In this document: positions 15,401-20,165 of the stretch, piece after piece | Layout: each line of letters opens with the position of its first letter | Position numbering within the stretch: the first letter of the stretch is position 1 | DNA from: Verrucomicrobiota bacterium | GTDB taxonomy: Bacteria; Verrucomicrobiota; Verrucomicrobiia; Chthoniobacterales; UBA10450 | Direction of reading: 5' to 3' | Length of the DNA stretch: 20,165 nt | Assembly (NCBI GenBank): GCA_003219115.1 | Contig: QHPN01000083.1 | Location: 1-20,165, forward strand | Notes under the pieces: generated by a model | The model's input: only the letters and a program-made list of their open reading frames with translations | Databases searched by the model: none | What the model was told of the DNA's origin: nothing | Program-made: the position numbers and the translations under genes

Positions 15401-15738
15401 GCTCCGCGTTGCGTGATGTCGCCGGGATGATGCGCTCGTTTCAATACGCGGCCTACAGCGCGCTCTGGCAACCTGCGATGCGATCAGAAGACGTCCCGTT
15501 TCTCGAGAGATGGGCCGATGTCTGGTATCGCGAAATGAGCAGCACTTTTTTGCAAAGTTACCTTGCCGCGACCAGCGACGCGCCTTTCATCCCGCGAAAT
15601 GAAGGCGATCTGCGGATCGCGCTCGAAGCTTATCTTTTAGACAAAGCCGTCTACGAAATCGGTTACGAACTAAATCATCGGCCTGACTGGGTTGTCATTC
15701 CCATTCGCGGAATCAAACACATTTTGAAATCGACGTAA
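12493..15738 (+). CDS. treS: Trehalose synthase-maltokinase fusion (TreS-Mak)
   Basis: 1081 residues with two enzymes. Residues 1 to about 545 are a GH13 trehalose synthase that interconverts maltose and trehalose: WFKDAIIYELHVKTF at 6-20, ELVINHTSDQN (99-109), nucleophile D202 in GLRLDAIPYL, acid/base E244 in LLAEANQWPE, D310 in FLRNHDE, and PGTPVLYYGDEIGMGDN (367-383). After a basic, Ala-rich linker (545-570) the rest is maltokinase, making maltose 1-phosphate from maltose: GCRWFGAKAR (588-597), K737 in FLKIFRKLEEG, HGDFHLGQ with D938, and FLDFEGEP with D954. Fused TreS-Mak enzymes feed the GlgE route from trehalose to alpha-glucan; glgE and glgB are not in the window. The divergent ECF sigma gene suggests stress-linked control. 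Confidence 0.95.
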   Translation: MSDTLWFKDAIIYELHVKTFHDSDADGVGDFRGLIEKLDYLQELGISAIWLLPFYPSPLKDDGYDIANYLDVNPNYGTLDDFRAFLTAAHDRGLRVITELVINHTSDQNPWFQKSRRAPSGSPERELYVWSDTAEKYKDARIIFKDFETSNWSWDPIAKAYYWHRFYSHQPDLNFDNPAVHELVEQVCDFWLSLGVDGLRLDAIPYLYEREGSNCENLPETHIYLKKLRSHIDAHFSDRMLLAEANQWPEDAAAYFGNGDESHMNFHFPLMPRMFMALQMEDRFPIIDILEQTPPIPDNCQWAMFLRNHDELTLEMVTDEERDYMWRVYANDPTARINLGIRRRLAPLLANSRRKIELLNILLFSLPGTPVLYYGDEIGMGDNFYLGDRNGCRTPMQWSADRNAGFSKANPQQLYLPITIDPEYHYEAINVENHQKNLSSLLWWMRRVIAMRKNYRAFSRGSLEFLFPENPKVLAFLRRSEDETILVVVNLSRFSQPAELDLAKFSGCVPMEVFSRNRFPAVRKSRYPLTLGPHAHYWFVLQSPSAASRARKRVRTPTIAAAPALSELLSGSPRRDLERTILPSYLTGCRWFGAKARTIRELRIIDDPLISPHPDGPRHVLIEVNYTEGAAEIYTLPLQVARDENAQRISGEAQHAVIATFADSNAILHDATFDPDYRGEIYRIIREQRRLRARRGEIVGSTTAKFAAAPDMSGNSTVMRGEQSNSSILFGDKYFLKIFRKLEEGINPDVEITRFLTERARFPNVPAFSGTLEYRSGKNTVVLALIQSAIANEGDAWTFTLDSVGSYYERVLSRKAGLDGAGSAQLIQELIGGIYPEKARLLGQRTGELHRALASESDDPAFAPEAFNAMAQRSVVQSMRASSRRAFELLRKKLDDLPDAFRTEAEEVLAAEKQILARERRLLEQRSAAHKIRIHGDFHLGQALHTGRDFIFLDFEGEPARPLGERKLKRSALRDVAGMMRSFQYAAYSALWQPAMRSEDVPFLERWADVWYREMSSTFLQSYLAATSDAPFIPRNEGDLRIALEAYLLDKAVYEIGYELNHRPDWVVIPIRGIKHILKST

Positions 15739-15759
15739 CTCGAAGAATTTTCTGCGGAT

Positions 15760-15890
15760 CGGGTATCGCACGCGTGTCGCGTGTAGTGCCAGTCCGGCTC
15801 GGACCGATCGCGTCCTCGCGATCGCGGGCTTTTCAAAAGATTGTTTTGGCGAGACGCCAAAACCAACACGCGAGACGCGTGCGCTACCCG
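15760..15890. repeat. 131-bp multi-hairpin inverted-repeat element upstream of fabI
   Basis: The ends 15760-15784 (starting CGGGTATCGCACGCG) and 15866-15890 form an inverted repeat matching at 23 of 25 positions. Between them lie three perfect hairpins: GTCCG-GCT-CGGAC (15792-15804), CGATCGCG-TCCT-CGCGATCG (15805-15824) and TTTTGGCG-AGA-CGCCAAAA (15844-15862). In single strands this would fold as a four-way, cloverleaf-like structure. There is no coding capacity and no transposase nearby. It resembles a REP/BIME or MITE-like element; it may also act as a terminator or attenuator between treS and fabI. Confidence 0.85.
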
Positions 15891-15903
15891 AAACCGGAAA
15901 TCT

Positions 15904-15912
15904 TGCTATGAT
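15904..15912 (+). promoter_or_regulatory. Extended -10 promoter of fabI, near-leaderless
   Basis: TGCTATGAT is an extended -10 element (TGn plus TATGAT, five of six consensus positions). No -35 hexamer is visible 17 bases upstream, which extended -10 promoters tolerate. Transcription would start near 15919, and the fabI ATG is at 15921, so the message would have at most a couple of leader bases. No Shine-Dalgarno site precedes the ATG. Confidence 0.55.
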
Positions 15913-15920
15913 GCCGGCGT

Positions 15921-16697
15921 ATGACCTCACAAGTCCTGTCCGAAAAAGTTGGTGTCGTTTTTGGCGTGGCAAACAAACGAAGCATTGCCTGGGCGATTGC
16001 AAAGGCCTGGGCGGCGGCGGGCGCGCGTTTAGTTTTTAATTATCAGGGCGAAAGGATAAAAGAGAACGTCGCTGAACTAGTCGCAGAATTCGGCGAAAAC
16101 GTTCCGCTCTATCCCTGTGATGTTTCCAGCGACGAAGAGATCGCAAAGTTTTTTCAAGAAGTGCGTGGTCAGACGGATCGACTGGATTTGCTTCTGCATT
16201 CGGTCGCGTTCGCACCGAAGGAAGCACTCGAAGGCGACTTTGTGAGCACGACGCGAGACGCTTTTCGGATGGCGCACGATATCAGCGCTTACTCGCTGGT
16301 GGCGCTGGCGCGTGAAGCGGCGCCGTTCATGACCAACGGTGGAAGCATTGTCGCAATGACTTATTACGGTGCCGAGAAAGTGGTGCCGCACTACAACGTG
16401 ATGGGCGTGGCCAAAGCCTCGCTCGAAGCTTCCACCCGATATCTCGCCTACGATCTTGGCCCGAAGAAAATTCGTGTGAATTGTATTTCCGCCGGTCCGG
16501 TCAATACCCTGGCTGCTCGTGGTATCAGCGGGTTCATGTCGATGCTAAAGCATTACCAGGAGCGGGCCCCATTACGCCGAAGCTGCGATCCGGCGGAACT
16601 CGGCGCAACCGGGGTTTTTCTCGCGAGCGACAACGCGGCCGCGATTACGGGGCAGGTGATTTATGTCGACGGCGGTTACCAAATCATGGGCTTGTGA
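15921..16697 (+). CDS. fabI: Enoyl-[acyl-carrier-protein] reductase, FabI type
   Basis: 258 residues, a short-chain dehydrogenase fold of the FabI class. The nucleotide-binding loop is GVVFGVANKRSIAWAIA (11-27), the FabI form GVA(N/S)xxSIA. SVAFAPK lies at 94-100. The active site is Y148 in MTYYGAEK, with Y158 and K165 in HYNVMGVAKASLEAS, the FabI spacing Y-x6-K. CISAGPVNTLAARGI (188-202) contains the substrate loop and VDGGYQIMGL the end. It performs the last, NAD(P)H-dependent reduction of each round of type II fatty acid elongation. The start is supported by the extended -10 and by the normal N-terminal length. No other fab gene is adjacent. Confidence 0.96.
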   Translation: MTSQVLSEKVGVVFGVANKRSIAWAIAKAWAAAGARLVFNYQGERIKENVAELVAEFGENVPLYPCDVSSDEEIAKFFQEVRGQTDRLDLLLHSVAFAPKEALEGDFVSTTRDAFRMAHDISAYSLVALAREAAPFMTNGGSIVAMTYYGAEKVVPHYNVMGVAKASLEASTRYLAYDLGPKKIRVNCISAGPVNTLAARGISGFMSMLKHYQERAPLRRSCDPAELGATGVFLASDNAAAITGQVIYVDGGYQIMGL

Positions 16698-16749
16698 TGG
16701 GCCGAGTTTTTGCAACGGGCGGCTTGGAAACTGCCGCTCACTTGATCTT

Positions 16750-17061
16750 ATGATTGCACGCATCTGGCGCGGTTGGACCAACCGGCAGGACGCAAGAGCT
16801 TACGAGGAGATGTTGCGGGACGAAATATTTCCGGGGATTGCACGGCGCAACATCAAGGGTTATCACGGCGCGGAATTGTTTATTCGTGAAGACGGCGATG
16901 AAGTCGAATTCGCCACCCTATTGCGATTCGACTCGATGGAAGGGGTAAAGGAGTTTGCCGGTGAAAACCAGAGCAAACCGGTGATCTATCCCAAGGCCGA
17001 ATCGCTCCTCGCTCGAATGGACGAACAGTCCCGGCATTATCAGATAGTGATTTCTCTTTGA
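16750..17061 (+). CDS. Antibiotic biosynthesis monooxygenase (ABM)-like dimeric alpha/beta-barrel protein
   Basis: 103 residues from ATG 16750; the frame is open upstream, but that part overlaps fabI and is not family-like. The sequence MIARIWRGWTNRQDARAYEEML, then FPGIARRNIKGYHGAEL, VEFATLLRFDSMEGVKEFAG and HYQIVIS follows the ABM beta-alpha-beta-beta-alpha-beta pattern with the typical MIARxWxG start. It is small, soluble and presumably dimeric. The substrate is unknown; family members range from quinone or haem monooxygenases to proteins without proven activity. It lies 52 bp behind fabI on the same strand and may be co-transcribed. Confidence 0.75.
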   Translation: MIARIWRGWTNRQDARAYEEMLRDEIFPGIARRNIKGYHGAELFIREDGDEVEFATLLRFDSMEGVKEFAGENQSKPVIYPKAESLLARMDEQSRHYQIVISL

Positions 17062-17066
17062 GAATT

Positions 17067-17123
17067 GTAGGGCAGGCGCTCCGCCTGCGGCGATCACTTG
17101 GGCACGCCGAGCGCTTGCCCTAC
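17067..17123. repeat. GTAGGG-type palindromic repeat between ABM gene and glcD
   Basis: GTAGGGCAGGCGC (17067-17079) pairs with GCGCTTGCCCTAC (17111-17123) at 12 of 13 positions. The left arm can alternatively form its own hairpin, GCAGGCG-CTC-CGCCTGC (17072-17088). The GTAGGGC end and overall size match the unit at 8810-8850. It occupies most of the 87-bp gap and ends 25 bases before the glcD start. Confidence 0.75.
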
Positions 17124-17148
17124 CACGCTGCCGCGGCAAAGCTGCGGG

Positions 17149-18522
17149 ATGGACCTGTCCTTGCAGCTGCGGCATTTGCTGGGTGACGACGTGGTCGCGG
17201 ATGACGAACAAACATTGGCTGAGCACAGCGGTGACAAATGGTTCGCTCACGAAAGTCCGGAAGTTGTAGTCTTCGCCCGGTCGACCGACGACGTCTGCAA
17301 GCTCTTGCGATTTGCTAACGAGAATAACATTCCGGTGACTGCGCGCGGGGCCGGCTACGGTTACGTCGGAAGCTGTGTTCCGATTCGGCGCGGGATCGCG
17401 CTTTCCCTCGCGCACATGAACCGGATCAAAGAAATCAATTTTGCCGACGCTGTCGCGATTGTGGAGCCCGGCGTGATCACCGCCGAGCTGAAACGAGCCG
17501 TCCGTCACGAGAAACTGTTTTATCCGCCTGATCCGGCGAGCCTCGAGCACTGCACCCTTGGAGGGAACGTCGCAACCAACGCCGGCGGCCCGCGTTGCCT
17601 CAAATACGGTGTCACCCGCAATTACGTAATCGGTCTCGAGATTGTGTTGGCAAACGGTGACCTGCTTCGAAGCGGGGGCCGCGTTCACAAAAACAAAACC
17701 GGGTTCGATTTGATCGGTCTCTTTGTCGGATCGGAAGGAATGCTAGGCATTGTTACCGAGATTACGCTGAAGCTTCTTCCGCTCCCACCGGCGCGCGTGA
17801 CTTTATCGGCGTCGTTCAACACGATGTCAGAAGCAGCGGCGCTGGTGCAGGAAATTTTTGCCGCTGGATTTCTGCCGTCGTCACTCGAGATCGCAGACAA
17901 ATTTACTTTGGAAGCGGCGCGACGCGATTCCGCGGCGGCGCATGTTCCGCCCGGTAACGCACATTTGCTCGTTGAACTCGACGGACAGGAAGAAAGCGTC
18001 GCCGCCGAAATGGAAAAAATTCGCGATTTGGTTACGAGCCGGAAGCCGTCAGCGCTCGAGATTGCAGGGAATGAAGCTGGCTCCGAAAAATTGTGGGCAC
18101 TTCGTCGCGAATTCAGCAATTCATTGCGCGCGACCGGGCTGACAAAATTGAATCAGGACATCGTCGTTCCGCGAAGCCGGCTGGTCGATTTGATCGCGCT
18201 TGCTGAAAAACTTTCCATGCGATCCGGCTTTCCGATTGCCTGTTTTGGCCACGCCGGAGACGGCAACATTCACGTCAACATCATGGCGGACCGCTATAAT
18301 CGCGAAGCCACGGTGCGCGACAAAGTGCAGGAGACGCTCGATGAATTATTCCACCAGGTCCTAGCGTGGGGCGGAGTGATTACTGGAGAACACGGAATCG
18401 GACTGGCGAAAAAACGCTGGTGGCCGGAAGCCAGTGGTGAAGTCGCAAGCCATTTGCATCAAGCGCTCAAGCACACATTGGATCCGAAAAACATCCTGAA
18501 CCCTGGCAAATTTCTGGGGTGA
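17149..18522 (+). CDS. glcD: FAD-linked oxidase, glycolate oxidase subunit GlcD / D-lactate dehydrogenase type
   Basis: 457 residues from ATG 17149; an upstream open stretch to 17098 lies inside the palindromic repeat and was not used. The FAD_binding_4 (PCMH) domain (about 35-175) contains VTARGAGYGYVGSCVP, FYPPDPAS (124-131) and LGGNVATNAGGPRCLKYG (137-154). The FAD-oxidase C-terminal domain (about 215-456) has CFGHAGDGNIHVNI (365-378), TGEHGIGLAKKRW (412-424) and DPKNILNPGKF (445-455). The His in GHAGDGN and the E-H pair in TGEHG are the expected metal and substrate ligands. It oxidises a 2-hydroxy acid such as glycolate or D-lactate. The GlcE and GlcF partners are not adjacent, so the substrate cannot be settled; glcD-like is the safe label. 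Confidence 0.88.
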   Translation: MDLSLQLRHLLGDDVVADDEQTLAEHSGDKWFAHESPEVVVFARSTDDVCKLLRFANENNIPVTARGAGYGYVGSCVPIRRGIALSLAHMNRIKEINFADAVAIVEPGVITAELKRAVRHEKLFYPPDPASLEHCTLGGNVATNAGGPRCLKYGVTRNYVIGLEIVLANGDLLRSGGRVHKNKTGFDLIGLFVGSEGMLGIVTEITLKLLPLPPARVTLSASFNTMSEAAALVQEIFAAGFLPSSLEIADKFTLEAARRDSAAAHVPPGNAHLLVELDGQEESVAAEMEKIRDLVTSRKPSALEIAGNEAGSEKLWALRREFSNSLRATGLTKLNQDIVVPRSRLVDLIALAEKLSMRSGFPIACFGHAGDGNIHVNIMADRYNREATVRDKVQETLDELFHQVLAWGGVITGEHGIGLAKKRWWPEASGEVASHLHQALKHTLDPKNILNPGKFLG

Positions 18523-18530
18523 GTAAATGA

Positions 18531-18555
18531 GGTAGGGACCTCAGTGTCCCGACGC
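18531..18555. repeat. Small GGTAGGGAC palindrome between convergent genes
   Basis: GGTAGGGACC-TCAGT-GTCCCGACGC: GGGAC (18535-18539) pairs with GTCCC (18546-18550). It shares the GGTAGGG start with the units at 8841 and 17067 and the ACCTCAGTG core with 10316-10324. It lies between glcD and the convergent endonuclease gene and may serve as a bidirectional stop signal, although no U-run is present. Confidence 0.55.
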
Positions 18556-18560
18556 TTCCG

Positions 18561-19399
18561 TCACAACTGCATTTCGGCGAAAATGGCGTTGTGATCGCTC
18601 GATCCTCTCGACATTTCGATCACCCGAGCGGAGTTGAATTTGCCGTTGCGGACAAAGATGTGATCAAAACAAGCGGCCGGGAAAAATTTATCCGCCGGCA
18701 AACTAATGCGACGGGCAAAAGGAATATCCTGCCAGCACCACGAAAAACCGTTGTCACGCAACACGCGCGTAGTTTTTTCACCGGCGAAACGTGAATCGTC
18801 CGGCGCAGTATTAAGATCACCGCCAATGATGCAGCTTACGGTTCCCAGCTTGCCGTAGGCGTCATTCATTGCATGCATGTGCGCGGTAAGCTGCCGCATC
18901 GATTCTTCGCGGATGGCGATATCTTCGGAAACTTCGCCGCGATTACTCTTCAAATGGATTCGTAGGCAGCAAAGGCAAATCCTCGTGGTGGAACGAGTGC
19001 ACCATTCGGTTTCCACATTTCGACCCAGGCACTCAGGGGCTGAAAACGGCTCGCAATAGCGACCTGCTGTCCGACCTCCTGGCCCTCGCGCGGAGGAAAG
19101 TTTGAAACCACATCAACCTTCATTCCAGCAAGCGGCGCGATTGCGATTGTCGCCTTGGAAAAATCCCGCACCTCCTCCATTCCGAGCACGTCGACGTTGA
19201 TCTTTCGCATGTCGCGGTGCACGGATGCAGTCTGCGCGCGTTCGCTGGAGGCGGTTGGGAAAGGATGACGGCCGGGAAACCATTGAATATTCCAAAAGGC
19301 GACTCGCACCGCCTGAGGAGAAGCGCCGGCGTCTTGTGCGGCGCAATTTCCGCTGATCGCGATAAAAATGACAAATCCAATCCATCTGAGTGCGGGCAT
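18561..19399 (-). pseudogene. Secreted endonuclease/exonuclease/phosphatase family protein, disrupted by frameshift
   Basis: Two minus-strand frames together make one protein. The first (19399-18950, 149 residues) has a signal peptide (MPALRWIGFVIFIAISGNCAA, cut near residue 21), then VAFWNIQWFPG with catalytic N37 and GMEEVRDF with metal ligand E76. It ends at PPRGFAFAAYESI with TGA at 18950-18952. The second continues in another frame from about 18960 to 18561 with IHLKSNRGE, IIGGDLNTAPDD (Asp and Asn of the active site), CFDHIFV and GSSDHNAIF (final Asp-His). All catalytic motifs are present, so the gene was intact until recently. The join needs one missing base (or two extra) near 18955-18965. 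Relatives usually have an extra beta strand between RGFAFA and HLKSN, so a slightly larger deletion is possible. A sequencing error is the alternative. Confidence 0.85.
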
Positions 19400-19487
19400 G
19401 CGGCGATGATACCGCAGATGAAACGGGCGCGCTCCATTTAGTATTGCAGCAGATTGACTTCAACGACCTTGGTCGCAAAGCTCCAGC

Positions 19488-19960
19488 GTGCAGGAATTGC
19501 ATGAAAAGATTGAGCGGTCGCTCCTGAAAAGCTTTATCACCGTCTTCAGCTTAATCTTGCTACTCGGTCTTGGCGGTTATTTCAGCGTTACGGCATTTCA
19601 GGCCTGGCAGGTGAGACGACTGCTGGAGAAAGCGAACGCGCTCGTAAACGAGGGCAATTATAACCGCGCCAGCTTGGATGCGCGTCGTGTGCTGGAGCTG
19701 GATCCGAAGGACGCCGATGCGATGCGAGTAATTGCGCGATCTGCCGAGAGTGCTGGTTTGCGGAGCGCGATTGAGTTTTGGCGGCGAGTAACCGAGTTGA
19801 GCGGAAATGCTGAAGGCGATGTTACTACGGCGTGATCTTGGCTGGCAGTGGTGACTTTCCGCAAGCGGCAAAATTTCTTGATCTGGGAGCAAAAGCGAAT
19901 TTATTACTGGAAGAAAGAAAACTGGTAGAAAAGGCGCAGCTTACAATCGCGAGGCGTTAG
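19488..19960 (+). pseudogene. TPR-repeat membrane protein, truncated/degraded
   Basis: A frame from GTG 19488 gives 115 residues: MQELHEKIERSLLKSF, a membrane helix (about 17-38, FITVFSLILLLGLGGYFSV), then one TPR (VRRLLEKANALVNEGNYNRA, SLDARRVLELDPKDADAM, VIARSAESAGLRSAIEFWRR), ending at TGA 19833-19835. A -1 shift at that point opens a second frame (19832-19960) reading VILAGSGDFPQAAKFLDLGA and LLLEERKLVEKAQL up to TAG. Composition and helix pattern look like a continuing TPR, so the piece is probably the same gene after a deletion or frameshift. The few TPR units that remain suggest most of the original gene is lost. Large membrane-anchored TPR proteins with this N-terminus are, from memory, common in soil Verrucomicrobiota. 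The start is uncertain: no Shine-Dalgarno site, TTG 19497 is possible. Confidence 0.6.
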
Positions 19961-20049
19961 CTTTTTCGTTGAGTATCACGCGCATTCCGCGCGGTAAGAT
20001 CGATTCTTAATGAAAGGGAAAGCTCCTTCGCCGTCGCGCTCAAAACCCG

Positions 20050-20165
20050 ATGAAGCCTGGAACATTCACTCATACTTTGGCGGTGATCCTTTCGTCGATC
20101 ACTTCATTCTTTACGCATTCCGCACCGGCGAAAATTCTGCCGGCAAAGGAAAAGATGACCAAGAA
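20050..20165 (+). CDS. Secreted protein of unknown function, N-terminal fragment (cut by window edge)
   Basis: From ATG 20050 the frame stays open to the window end and begins MKPGTFTHTLAVILSSITSF, then FTHSAPAKILPAKEKMTK. This is a classical signal peptide: a positive start, a hydrophobic core and Ala-Pro-Ala before a charged mature region. Nothing can be said about function. A second frame from ATG 20010 (MKGKAPSPSRSKPDEAWNIH) is also open to the edge but lacks such logic. Which one is real needs the adjacent sequence. Confidence 0.45.
   Translation, partial: MKPGTFTHTLAVILSSITSFFTHSAPAKILPAKEKMTK

Noticed and set aside
15760..15890. Terminal inverted repeats of an insertion sequence or an attachment site
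   Set aside because: The enclosed 81 bp cannot encode a transposase, no target duplication is clear at the ends, and no integrase is nearby. A non-autonomous MITE/REP remains possible and is reported as such.
17098..17148. Upstream start for glcD adding 17 residues
   Set aside because: This stretch is part of the palindromic repeat and precedes the normal N-terminus of the family.

Overview
The window looks like a chromosomal segment of a soil-type member of the Verrucomicrobiota (Chthoniobacterales / Spartobacteria-like). This is inferred from the overall gene style: FlgO-like/TPR proteins, CHASE8-type kinases, a fused trehalose synthase-maltokinase, frequent GTAGGG palindromic intergenic repeats, moderately high GC and few Shine-Dalgarno sites. 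No single marker proves the assignment. All genes look like bacterial core or signalling genes. I see no phage, plasmid, CRISPR, tRNA or rRNA signature.

Layout. 1-620: a partial conserved protein running off the left edge (minus), preceded on the same strand by a bacterial SRP RNA gene (ffs, about 211-306) that no protein-based track would show, then a small possible lipoprotein (plus). 621-830: rpmI (L35, minus), without infC or rplT beside it. 908-5103: a translationally coupled two-gene signalling operon (minus) made of a membrane CHASE8-HAMP-PAS kinase followed by a double-receiver hybrid kinase. 5373-7283: a membrane-anchored FlgO-like/TPR protein. 7467-8741: type II NADH dehydrogenase. 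8742-8900: a structured repeat. 8901-10273: ketopantoate reductase overlapping ybeY. 10467-11239: clpS overlapping a DUF2017 gene. 11453-12332: an ECF sigma factor and a very short anti-sigma partner (minus). 12493-15738: the divergent treS-maltokinase fusion. 15760-15890: an elaborate inverted repeat. 15921-18522: fabI, an ABM-fold monooxygenase-like protein and a GlcD-type FAD oxidase. 18561-20165: a frameshifted secreted endonuclease/exonuclease/phosphatase gene, a broken TPR gene, and the start of a secreted protein cut by the right edge.

Functionally the window mixes housekeeping (SRP RNA, L35, YbeY, ClpS, FabI, PanE, NDH-2) with environmental response (phosphorelay, ECF sigma, trehalose metabolism). 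The most distinctive non-coding signals are the family of GTAGGG-type palindromes in at least five intergenic gaps and the 131-bp multi-hairpin element just ahead of fabI. fabI appears to have an extended -10 promoter so close to its ATG that its mRNA would be almost leaderless. I did not find a convincing new defence or mobile system; the findings are modest and are labelled as such.
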